From contig NZ_JANHKP010000023.1 in assembly GCF_024497955.1 (NCBI RefSeq), positions 1 through 64,000 on the forward strand: 64,000 nucleotides of DNA, in the 5' to 3' direction. The stretch's first letter is position 1. Each line of letters opens with the position of its first letter. The translations under genes were made by a program, and so were the position numbers. The DNA comes from Streptomyces sp. C10-9-1. GTDB taxonomy: Bacteria > Actinomycetota > Actinomycetes > Streptomycetales > Streptomycetaceae. Below are positions 54,530 through 62,339 of this stretch, piece after piece. The notes beneath the pieces were generated by a model. The model was not told where the DNA came from. It did no database searches and saw only the letters and a list, made by a program, of their open reading frames with translations.

Positions 54530-55498
54530 TCAGCCGGTCGCCAGAGCCCGGGCGAGGCCGCGGTAGAAGGCCATGACCCCCGGTTCCTTCGGGGAGAGGT
54601 GACCGCGCTCGGCGAAGCGGGAGCCGACCACCCGCTGGACCGCTTCCATGCCCAGCCGGTCCTCCCGGTTGACCACCGCGGCGCCCTCCTCGTTCTGCTC
54701 CCGGAGCGCGTCGCGGTCCTGGCCTTCGAGCGCCGACGGGTGCACGAGCACCCCGCCCCGGACCTCGGTACGGTCGGCGGAGAGCGGGATCATGGTGATC
54801 CAGACGACGGAGTCGCCGAAGGCCGCGAGGCTGCCGCAGGGGAAGACGGCGCAGTTGTACATGGTGGCGCGCTGGGCGTCGGAAAGGGGCAGCGCGGTGG
54901 CCGGGAGCGGTTCGCGGAAGGGGCTGAGGAGCCGGGTCACCCAGCGGGAGTCCGCGCGCACGTCCATGGCCCCTCCCGGTGGGGTGATGAGTGCCACGGT
55001 GGTGGGGTGGAGGCCCATGGCGTGGTAGTTCTCGTGAGCGTTCTGGACCGCGATCTTCCAGTTGCACCGCCATTCCTCGGTCCAGCCGGCGATCCGCACC
55101 ATCTCCGGCAGCCGGTAGGCATCGAGCTCCTCACCGATCCGCCGCAGGTGCGGGGCCAGCGGCTCGGCGGACGCGTCGGGGTTGACGAAGACGAAGCCCC
55201 GCCACTCCTCCACCGCCGGTGCCGGCCGGTGCGGGCCGAGGGCGGAACGGCCCCGCAGGGTGCCGTCCTCGGCCCGGGTCACGGTGACGGGCCGGCCGGC
55301 GGGCGCGAGGGTCACGGACGCGCCCGGCGCGGCCAGCTCGCCGGCATGCGCCGCCAGCACCCACGACGCTCCGAGGACCCGGTCCCGCTCCGCCTCCCAC
55401 AGCTCCGGCGAGGTGAAGGCCGCCGGGGGCAGGCTCAGTTCGGGAGCGTCCTCGTCCAGGTACCGTCCCAGCTCCGCCACGATCTCCGCGAGCGTCAT
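54530..55498 (-). CDS. Rieske-oxygenase paralogue lacking the [2Fe-2S] Rieske domain
   Basis: A 322-residue protein colinear with the intact Rieske oxygenase at 60813-61952 except for one 49-residue gap. Residues 1-98 match the paralogue's 1-98 and residue 99 matches its 148. Missing are both ligands of the second pair (Cys108, His111 in the paralogue), and the first cysteine (paralogue Cys88) is Gly88, while His90 remains. The mononuclear iron site is intact: NAHENYHAMGLHP (His159, His164) and the distal Asp in NREDRLGMEAVQ. ATG 55498 overlaps the preceding glycosyltransferase stop (ATGA). It may take electrons from the paralogue in a mixed trimer, act without redox, or be decaying. Confidence 0.9.
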   Translation of the reverse strand: MTLAEIVAELGRYLDEDAPELSLPPAAFTSPELWEAERDRVLGASWVLAAHAGELAAPGASVTLAPAGRPVTVTRAEDGTLRGRSALGPHRPAPAVEEWRGFVFVNPDASAEPLAPHLRRIGEELDAYRLPEMVRIAGWTEEWRCNWKIAVQNAHENYHAMGLHPTTVALITPPGGAMDVRADSRWVTRLLSPFREPLPATALPLSDAQRATMYNCAVFPCGSLAAFGDSVVWITMIPLSADRTEVRGGVLVHPSALEGQDRDALREQNEEGAAVVNREDRLGMEAVQRVVGSRFAERGHLSPKEPGVMAFYRGLARALATG

Positions 55499-56784
55499 GC
55501 TCCTCGCCGTTCCCTTCCGTACCGGGCCGTGAGCCGCTCGATCTCGGCGACGGCCTCGTTGGGTGTCGGCATCTCCTCGGTCTCCCGCCGCAGGCGCCGC
55601 GCGTGCCCGGCGAACGACGGGTCCTCCAGCACGCGCGCGACCTTCCCGCGGAAGCGGTCGGGGGTGAACTCGCGCAGCGGGAGGGCGAGGAGGTTGCCCT
55701 GATTCTCGTAGGCCACGCCCATGGCCTCGGTGACCCACTCCCATCCCGTGAGGAGGAGCTGGGGTACGCCGTGGAACTCCGCCGTGGCCTTGGTCTGGTA
55801 GCCGCCGTGGTGCACGACCGCCGCACAGGTCGGCAGGAGGTCGTGCATCGGGACGTGGTCCACCACCCGCACGGTGTCCGGGAGCGGCGGCAGATGCGCG
55901 CGCTGCCTTTCGGAGAGCGCGGCGACCACCTCCACGTCCATCCCGGCCAGCGCCTCCAGCATCCCCACGAGGATCGTGTCGAGGTCCCAGAGGGCGTAGC
56001 CGCTGTCGATGCTCACCCCCAGGGTGAGGCAGACCCGGGGCCGGGCCGGCGGCTCGCGGAGCCACCGGGGCACGACCGCCCGCCCGTTGTACGGGATGTA
56101 GCGGGCGGGGACGGTGGGGACGCCCACGTCCTCGCGCAGGCTCGCCGGGCGGGTGTCGACGACCCACTGGCCGGTGAGCACGGACTCGTCGAAGCGGGCT
56201 CCGGCGCCGAGGCGTTCCAGGGTCCAGTCCAGCCATTCCGCCGTGGGGTCCTCGCGGTGCTCGGGCGGCCGCTCGGCGGCGAGGCGCAGGAAGGTCCGCC
56301 GGGTGCCCAGCTGCATGGCCAGTTCCGGTCCGGAGACGAGGCGGGCGTGGGCCGCGCCCACGGCGAGTGCCGTGACCGGGCCGGCCAGGCAGAGCGTCTC
56401 CCAGACGACCAGGTCGGGCCGCCAGTGGCGGGCGAACGCCACCAGTTCGTCGATCATGGTGTCCGAGTTCAGGCGGGAGTTGAGGGCGGGGACGATGACG
56501 CTCTCGTAGCCGAGCTGCTCCTCCCAGGTCTCCTCCCGGTCCGGGTCCCGGTCCTGGTCGGCGGTCCCGAAGTGGGCGATGGCCTCCCGGTGGAAGGCGT
56601 CCAGGCCCTCGTACCACGGCGGGCTCTCGACCGGGACGGCCGTGATCCCGGTCCGTGTGACGGTCTCGACCACCCCGGGCACGCACGCGGCGCGCACCTC
56701 GTGGCCGGCGGTGCGCAGCGCCCAGGCGAGGGGTGCGAGCAGCTGGAAGTGGCTGCCTTCCAGCGAGGTGAACAGGACCCTCAT
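55495..56784 (-). CDS. GT1-fold antibiotic glycosyltransferase 4
   Basis: A 429-residue GT-B enzyme: RVLFTSLEGSHFQLLAPLAWAL, PARYIPYNGRAVVPRWLREPPARPR, CLTLGVSIDSGYALWDLD and VVHHGGYQTKATAEFHGVPQLLLTG. The IDSGYALWDLD stretch resembles desosaminyl- and rhodosaminyl-transferases that need a P450-like helper. ATG 56784 overlaps the stop of helper copy 2 (ATGA), so this helper is probably its partner. The gene is in a six-gene minus-strand operon. Confidence 0.9.
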   Translation of the reverse strand: MRVLFTSLEGSHFQLLAPLAWALRTAGHEVRAACVPGVVETVTRTGITAVPVESPPWYEGLDAFHREAIAHFGTADQDRDPDREETWEEQLGYESVIVPALNSRLNSDTMIDELVAFARHWRPDLVVWETLCLAGPVTALAVGAAHARLVSGPELAMQLGTRRTFLRLAAERPPEHREDPTAEWLDWTLERLGAGARFDESVLTGQWVVDTRPASLREDVGVPTVPARYIPYNGRAVVPRWLREPPARPRVCLTLGVSIDSGYALWDLDTILVGMLEALAGMDVEVVAALSERQRAHLPPLPDTVRVVDHVPMHDLLPTCAAVVHHGGYQTKATAEFHGVPQLLLTGWEWVTEAMGVAYENQGNLLALPLREFTPDRFRGKVARVLEDPSFAGHARRLRRETEEMPTPNEAVAEIERLTARYGRERRGA

Positions 56785-57785
56785 CGTTCTCCTCCGTCCC
56801 TCGTCGCCGGCGCGGCCGCCGCCCGCACGGGGGCCCGGGCCGGTCCCCGGGTCAGCGGGGCCCGGGGCCGGCGCACCGCGGGGGCGCCGGGGCGGAGCTC
56901 GGCGTACCGGCCCGCCAGGGCCGCGAGGGCGGCCCCGGCCAGGGCGCGGTGGAACGGGGCGAGGGCACGGTGGGCGGGAAACGCCGCCGGTCCGCTCCCG
57001 CCGTCGAGCAGGACCGCGATCCGGTCCCCGGAGGCGATGCGGACTCCGGCCGACTCCAGCTCGGCGCGGGCCTCCAGGGGGGCGATCCACACCGGCGGCT
57101 CCGTGCGCAGGGCCTCCTCGACCAGCGGCGCGACCTCGTGGACCGGCAGGGGGAACCGGGCCCGCAGGACGGTCCGGACGACGAGGTCGGCGCCGGTGCG
57201 GGCGCCGATCGCCACCGTAGCCGGGCCCGGCGCCCCGGGAGCGGCGTCGAGGAGGGAGCGCAGCGTGTCCAGGGCCCGGGGCAGGCGCCGGGCGGTGGCG
57301 AGGCGCTGCGGGCACACCACCGCGTCCTGGACCGTCGCGCAGTCCGCGACGGCCTCGGCGAACCGGGCGCGCTCGGTCCCGGGGACCGCGCACACCTCGG
57401 CGAGGGCGCCCGTCGCGAGGGGCTCGGCGACGTCGGCGACCAGGTCGAACTCCGGCCCTGCCGCGTCGAGAAGCCGGGCGCACAGGGGCCCGAGGTCCGG
57501 CACGTCCACAGCGGTGACGGGGGCTTCCCCCGGCAGCGCCGGGACGTGGGCGACGGCGGGGTGGGCGAGCAGCTCCGCCGCGGTGGCCGGGTCGGCGGTG
57601 ACCCAGGAGCCGGTGCCCGATCGCCACAGCCGCCCGGTGTCCCGGACGCACGCGCGCAGCGGGCCCTGGTCGTCGCCGACGTCGCAGAGCAGGGAAGCGT
57701 ACGGATCGCCCTTGAGCCGGTGCAGCCACAGCGTCCCGTACTCCCGCTGGAGTCGTTCGCCCAGCTCGGCGAGGGCCGTCGTCAC
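56781..57785 (-). CDS. P450-like glycosyltransferase activator, shortened (copy 2)
   Basis: A 334-residue P450-derived protein; the usual size of DesVIII-type helpers is about 400. It keeps LKGDPYASLLCDVG and WVTADPATAAELLAHP at the start and ExxR in EEALRTEPPVWIAP, but has no cysteine in the haem loop, which reads PAAFPAHRALAPFHRALAG, and the region between helices is condensed. It should activate glycosyltransferase 4 encoded immediately downstream with a 4-bp overlap. GTG 57785 overlaps the dioxygenase stop (GTGA). Confidence 0.82.
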   Translation of the reverse strand: MTTALAELGERLQREYGTLWLHRLKGDPYASLLCDVGDDQGPLRACVRDTGRLWRSGTGSWVTADPATAAELLAHPAVAHVPALPGEAPVTAVDVPDLGPLCARLLDAAGPEFDLVADVAEPLATGALAEVCAVPGTERARFAEAVADCATVQDAVVCPQRLATARRLPRALDTLRSLLDAAPGAPGPATVAIGARTGADLVVRTVLRARFPLPVHEVAPLVEEALRTEPPVWIAPLEARAELESAGVRIASGDRIAVLLDGGSGPAAFPAHRALAPFHRALAGAALAALAGRYAELRPGAPAVRRPRAPLTRGPARAPVRAAAAPATRDGGER

Positions 57786-58591
57786 GGGGTGGTACCGGGG
57801 TCGGCGGCGATCAGGGGGAAGAGGTCCCCGTCGACGGGCGCGCCCGGCGCCAGGTGGGACACCGGATGGTCCTGGACTCCCGGGCGGTAGGTGGCGTCGG
57901 AGTCCATGTAGACGGCGGCGAAGGCGAGCCGGCGTTCGCCGTCGGTGTTGACCCCGGCCATGTGCACGGTGCGGAAGTCGTGGAGGACCACGTCGCCCGC
58001 CCGCATCGGAACGGCCACTCGGGGGCTGAACGGATACGCGGGCCAGACCTCCTCCATCGGCCGGTAGTCCTGGAAGTCGGCCAGGTGGACCTGCCGGTGC
58101 TCGAGAGGGCGCCGGTGGGAGCCGGGGACGTAGACGAGGCACCCCCGGTCGGCGGGCACGTCCACCAGCGGGATCCACGCGGTCAGCGTCCGGGCCAGTC
58201 CGGCGAGCGGCAGGCCCGGTTCGTCGTCGTGGACGACGGTGGGCAGGTGGACGTGGGGGTCCTTCTTCAGCACGTCGGTGCCGTAGAGCCGCAGCGGCCC
58301 GCCGGCCAGTCCCTCGGCGGCCCGGGTGACCACGGGGTGGAGCGCGAGTCGACGCAGCTCGGGGTGCTTGCGCCAGGCGGCCTCGACGTAGTGGACCTGG
58401 GTCTCGTCCTCGGAGGCGCCCCACGTCGCGGTGCCCTCCTCGGCCAGGAGCTTCTCGGCGGCGGCCCGGAACCCGGCCACCTCCTCGGCGGAGAGCACCG
58501 ACCGGAGGTGGACGAACCCCTGGTCGCGGTAGCGACGGAGGGTCTCCCCGGTGGGTCGGCCGCTCTCCGTCAGATCAGCGGATGTGGGCAT
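57782..58591 (-). CDS. Fe(II)/2-oxoglutarate-dependent (phytanoyl-CoA-type) oxygenase
   Basis: A 269-residue PhyH-family enzyme. Iron ligands His121-x-Asp123 (VHDDEPGLPL) and His210 (TVHMAGVN), with a downstream Arg (ERRLAFA) for 2-oxoglutarate, are present. ARTLTAWIPLVDVPADRGCLVYVPGSHR is typical of the family. In nogalamycin, SnoK and SnoN of this type form the C-C bond to, and epimerise, the nogalamine sugar. Here only one is seen. It starts at ATG 58591, 32 bp after glycosyltransferase 5. Confidence 0.88.
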   Translation of the reverse strand: MPTSADLTESGRPTGETLRRYRDQGFVHLRSVLSAEEVAGFRAAAEKLLAEEGTATWGASEDETQVHYVEAAWRKHPELRRLALHPVVTRAAEGLAGGPLRLYGTDVLKKDPHVHLPTVVHDDEPGLPLAGLARTLTAWIPLVDVPADRGCLVYVPGSHRRPLEHRQVHLADFQDYRPMEEVWPAYPFSPRVAVPMRAGDVVLHDFRTVHMAGVNTDGERRLAFAAVYMDSDATYRPGVQDHPVSHLAPGAPVDGDLFPLIAADPGTTP

Positions 58592-58623
58592 GTGATCGTC
58601 CTTCTCGCTCGTGTGGGAGGGCT

Positions 58624-59775
58624 TCACCCGGCGGAGCCGACGAGCCGGCCGACCGTCTCGGCCGGGGTGGGCATCGCGAGCAGTTCGCTCCGGACCTGCC
58701 GGGCGTTCTCGCGGAGGCGTCCGTCCTTGAGCAGGGTCCGGCACTCGGCCGCGCCGAGGGTCCCGGGCTCCGCCACGATCCCGATGCCCCGGGCGGGCAG
58801 CAGGTCCGCACCGGTCTGCTGGTACGAGCCGCGCGGGATGACGCACTGCGGGAGGCCCGCGGCGGCGGCCGTGAGCATGGTCCCGCTGCCTCCGTGGTGA
58901 ATGATCGCGTCGCAGCCGTCCAGCAGGAGGTCGAGGGGGACCCAGTCGACCAGACGGACGTTGGGCGGGACGTCGCTGAGCAGTGCGGGGTCGCCGCCGC
59001 CGAGGGTCACCACGAACTCGGCCTCCAGGCCCCGGGCCGCCTCCATGAGCGGCCCCAGGATCGCGATGCCTCCCCACCGGGCCTCGATGGTGCCGAGGGT
59101 GACGGCGATGCGCGGCAGGCGAGGGGGCTCCCGCAACCAGTCCGGCAGTACGGCACCGCCGTTGTAGGGCACATGACGCAGCGGCCGTGCCGCGGGCGTA
59201 CGGCGGTCCTCGGGGAGCCGGGCGGCGAGGCTCGGCGGGAGCGTGGTGAGGGGCACGGTGGCCGGAGGCCCGCCGGTGACGCCGTGGCGTGCCCAGTGCG
59301 GCTCCATCCCGGCGCGGAGCAGGGTGTGCAGGCGGGAGCCGCTGTCGTACGAGCCGAGACGGGGCTCGACCAGGGGGACGCGCAGCGCGGCGGCGAGGAG
59401 GCGGCCGGCGCCTTGGAGGGGCGGCGCGACGACCAGGTCGGGAGACCAGTCGCGGGCTGCCGCCAGGGCGCCGTCCACCATGACGCCCGACACCCTGGCG
59501 AAGAGCGCGGCGAGTTCGGCGTCCTCGGGGTCCTCGGCGAACATGGGGTGGTCGGCCGTGCTCTCGGACGCCCCGGGCTCCTCAGGCATGTACACGGGCA
59601 GGTAGTCCAGGCCGGGAGTGACGTCCACGACGTCGAACCCCGCCTCGGCGGCGGCCAGGCTGAGCCCCCCGGTGGCGTACCGGACACGATGGCCGGCAGC
59701 GCGGAACGCCTGGGCCAGGGGAATGGTCGGGAAGAGGTGGCCGAGGCCCGGCGAGGTCACGAACAGGACGCGCAT
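58624..59775 (-). CDS. GT1-fold antibiotic glycosyltransferase 5
   Basis: A 383-residue GT-B enzyme: RVLFVTSPGLGHLFPTIPLAQAFRAAGHRVRYATGG, RHVPYNGGAVLPDWLREPPRLPRIAVTLGTIE and IIHHGGSGTMLTAAAAGLPQCVIP. It is shorter than the other four and lacks the extended acceptor loop, resembling SnogD/DnrH-type enzymes that need no helper protein. ATG 59775. It lies between N-methyltransferase copy 2 and the Fe/2-oxoglutarate oxygenase gene, so it could handle the dimethylamino sugar. Confidence 0.88.
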   Translation of the reverse strand: MRVLFVTSPGLGHLFPTIPLAQAFRAAGHRVRYATGGLSLAAAEAGFDVVDVTPGLDYLPVYMPEEPGASESTADHPMFAEDPEDAELAALFARVSGVMVDGALAAARDWSPDLVVAPPLQGAGRLLAAALRVPLVEPRLGSYDSGSRLHTLLRAGMEPHWARHGVTGGPPATVPLTTLPPSLAARLPEDRRTPAARPLRHVPYNGGAVLPDWLREPPRLPRIAVTLGTIEARWGGIAILGPLMEAARGLEAEFVVTLGGGDPALLSDVPPNVRLVDWVPLDLLLDGCDAIIHHGGSGTMLTAAAAGLPQCVIPRGSYQQTGADLLPARGIGIVAEPGTLGAAECRTLLKDGRLRENARQVRSELLAMPTPAETVGRLVGSAG

Positions 59776-59869
59776 GCTGCCCCCAGGCAGGAGTCGTCGG
59801 ACGGATCGTCAAGTGGCCCGCAGCGCGGTGGCGGTGGCCCGGGAAGGCCGTCGCCGCACGGTACGGGCC

Positions 59870-60583
59870 TCACGGGGCGGCGCCGAGGAAGAGGCCGCGG
59901 CCGGCGTGCGGGCCGGGGACGTACTCGACGGAGAGCCCGGCGGCCCTGAAGGCGGTCTCGTAGGACGCTCGGGTGAACAGGGAGATGCGGTGGGTCTCGG
60001 TGAAGTGCCGGGCCCCGGCGCGGGCGTCGGCCACCACGTAGTGCACGTCCATCCGGCACGCGGCCCCGTCCCGGGCGGAATGCGAGATCCGGGCCACGGT
60101 CCGGCCCGCCACCGTGGTCACATCCGCCGAGACGTGCCCGTCGAGGTAGTTCTCGGGGAACCACCACGGGTCCACGGCCACCACTCCCCCGGGGTTCAGG
60201 TGCCGGGCGAAGGCGGCCAGGGCCGCGTGGAGTTCGGCCTCGTCGGCCGCATAGCCGATGGACCCGAACATGCAGGTCACCACGTCGAACCGGGCGTCGA
60301 GGGCGAAGGACCTCATGTCGCCGGCGTGGACGGGGACGTCCGGCAGCGCACCGCGCGCCGCGCGGACCATCGGCTCGGACAGCTCAAGCCCCGCGACCCG
60401 GTCGAAGAGCCGCGCGAAGTGGCGCAGATGGGCTCCGGTGCCGCAGGCGACGTCGAGCAGGGAGCGCGCGTCCGGCCGGAGCCGACGCACACGCCGGGTG
60501 AGTTCCCGGGCCTCGGCCCCGTAGTCCTTGCCGCGGCTCTCGTGGATCAGATCGTGGATCTCGGTGAGGTCAGCGCCGTACAT
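59870..60583 (-). CDS. NDP-aminosugar N,N-dimethyltransferase (DesVI/TylM1-like), copy 2
   Basis: A 237-residue class I SAM enzyme: LLDVACGTGAHLRHF, SIGYAADEAELHAAL, VDPWWFPENYLDGHVS, RISHSA and LFTRASYETAF. It resembles copy 1 at 26471-27181 along its entire length. Two such genes beside a single aminotransferase suggest two dimethylated sugars, or stepwise mono-methylation as proposed for SnogA/SnogX. First gene of the operon running to 54530. Confidence 0.88.
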   Translation of the reverse strand: MYGADLTEIHDLIHESRGKDYGAEARELTRRVRRLRPDARSLLDVACGTGAHLRHFARLFDRVAGLELSEPMVRAARGALPDVPVHAGDMRSFALDARFDVVTCMFGSIGYAADEAELHAALAAFARHLNPGGVVAVDPWWFPENYLDGHVSADVTTVAGRTVARISHSARDGAACRMDVHYVVADARAGARHFTETHRISLFTRASYETAFRAAGLSVEYVPGPHAGRGLFLGAAP

Positions 60584-60711
60584 GGACGGATCGTCGGAAG
60601 GCGTACTGGAGAAATCGCCCAGGACGGGTGGACGCGGCGCCGGTGCCGTGTCGATCGGGCGGCGACCGATTCACCAGCGCGCGCGGTCACCCTCGGCCGC
60701 ACCGGACCGGG

Positions 60712-60775
60712 GCCGGACCGTGCCGACGGACCGGAGCGGAGCCGGACCGTGCCGACGGACCGGAGCGGAGCCGGA
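60712..60775 (+). repeat. 29-bp perfect tandem repeat upstream of Rieske oxygenase
   Basis: A 29-bp unit occurs twice back to back without mismatch (60712-60740 and 60741-60769), followed by the first 6 bases of a third. It lies 43 bp ahead of the GTG at 60813, in the divergent promoter region. Confidence 0.9.
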
Positions 60776-60812
60776 TCGGGCCGGGCCGGACCCGGACGAA
60801 GGGAGGACCGAC

Positions 60813-61952
60813 GTGGACGTCGGGGAGATCGTGGCGGAGCTCGAGCGGTATCTTGGGCCGGACGCGGAGGCGCTGAGCCTGCCGCCGACGGCGTTCACCT
60901 CACCGGGGTTGTGGGATGCGGAACGCGAGCGGGTGTTCGGGCGTTCCTGGCTGCTGGTGGCGCACGCGGACGAGCTGGCGGAGTCCGGGTCGTACGTGGC
61001 GCTGTCCGTGGCGGGCGAGCCGGTCGTGGTGGTCCGGGACGAGGGCGGCGCCCTGCGCGGCCTGTCGCCGGTGTGCCGGCACCGGTTGATGCCGGTGGTG
61101 GAGGAGGGCTCGGGGCGCACCGACGTGTTCACCTGCCCCTACCACCTGTGGCGTTACGGTCTGGACGGGCGCCTGATCGGCGCCACCCACATGAAGCGGA
61201 ACCCGGCTTTCGATCCGTCCGCGTGCCGGCTGCCGCGGTTCGCGGTGGAGGAGTGGCGGGGGTTCGTCTTCGTCAACCTGGACGCCGCGGCCGAGCCCCT
61301 CGGTCCGCATCTGCGGCGGATCGGCGGGGACCTGGCGAACTACCGGCTGCCGGAGCTGACCCAGGTCGCCGGGTGGACCGAGGAATGGCACTGCAACTGG
61401 AAGATCGCGGTCGAGAACGCGCACGAGAACTACCACGTCATGGGGTTCCACCCGGAGACCCTGCAACCGACCACCCCCGGCGGGGCGGAGACGAGCGTGC
61501 GGGCGGACTCGCCGTGGGCCGACAGCATGCGGGTCCGGTACGCCTCGCCGCTGGAGCCCGTGGTCCTGGACCTCACCGAGGAGGAGCGGTCGCACCTGTA
61601 CGGCTTCTTCGTCTTCCCCTCGGGCAGCCTCGCCGCCTCGGGTGACATGGTCATCTGGCTCAGCCTGATCCCTTCGGCCATCGACCGCACCCTGGTCCGG
61701 GGCGGGGTGCTCATGCCGGCCGCCATGATCGAGGGCCGGGACCGCGAGACCGTCCGGAAGGAGGCCGAGGCCTACGCAGCCGTGATCAACGGCGAGGACC
61801 GGCGGGGCCTGGAGGCGGTCCAGCGGGGCGCCGGTTCGCGCTTCGCGGGGCGGGGCCACCTCTCCCCCAAGGAGCCCGGGGTGATCCTCTTCTACCGGTC
61901 CCTGGCCAGGGCGCTGCTCCGCGAGGACGCCGACTGGCCCGGCGGGCTCTGA
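60813..61952 (+). CDS. Rieske non-haem iron oxygenase (SnoT-like)
   Basis: A 379-residue oxygenase alpha subunit. The Rieske cluster ligands are Cys88/His90 (SPVCRHRLMP) and Cys108/His111 (FTCPYHLWRYGLDGRL). The catalytic domain has NAHENYHVMGFHP (His208, His213) and a distal Asp in NGEDRRGLEAVQRG. The SnoT Rieske enzyme of nogalamycin hydroxylates the aminosugar; a similar role is likely. GTG 60813 follows GGGAGGACC. It is a full-length paralogue of 54530-55498, placed at the far end of the cluster on the other strand; it contains the 10-bp repeat GGTGGAGGAG at 61097-61106 and 61244-61253. Confidence 0.92.
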   Translation: MDVGEIVAELERYLGPDAEALSLPPTAFTSPGLWDAERERVFGRSWLLVAHADELAESGSYVALSVAGEPVVVVRDEGGALRGLSPVCRHRLMPVVEEGSGRTDVFTCPYHLWRYGLDGRLIGATHMKRNPAFDPSACRLPRFAVEEWRGFVFVNLDAAAEPLGPHLRRIGGDLANYRLPELTQVAGWTEEWHCNWKIAVENAHENYHVMGFHPETLQPTTPGGAETSVRADSPWADSMRVRYASPLEPVVLDLTEEERSHLYGFFVFPSGSLAASGDMVIWLSLIPSAIDRTLVRGGVLMPAAMIEGRDRETVRKEAEAYAAVINGEDRRGLEAVQRGAGSRFAGRGHLSPKEPGVILFYRSLARALLREDADWPGGL

Positions 61953-62339
61953 CCCCTCCGACGGGCGGTGGCCGCGCGCGAGGCCGCACCCGGCGGGGCC
62001 GGACGGCCGGGTCGTCCGGCTCGGGCCGGCGCCCTGCGCGACGCCCGCCGCATCCGGCCGCGTCCCCGCCCGCTCCGCCGCCGGCGCGGTCCGCGGAGCC
62101 GTGCGCCGGGCGCGGGAGGCCCGCCCGGGCGGCTCGACGAACCCGTGCCGGGCGCGGGGTGCCCCGGGACGGGCACGGGTGGCAGGCGGTGGCACGGCCG
62201 CCGCGACCGGGTCCCGGGACGGGGAACCCCGGCCCCGCGGGCCGTCCCGATCGCCGTCGGGCACCGGCCCGGCGGGTCGGCGCCCCGGGCCCGGTGCACG
62301 CCGGAAACGTTTCCGCACCGGGCCGGGCGTCGAGGAGGG
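61953..62339. other. Right border region with a LacI-like palindrome
   Basis: This 387-bp stretch separates the last cluster gene from the next chromosomal gene. No coding frame is convincing. A perfect 14-bp palindrome CGGAAACGTTTCCG at 62302-62315 resembles LacI/GalR-family operators, but no gene starts close by. No tRNA, integrase or att-like repeat marks the boundary. Confidence 0.5.
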
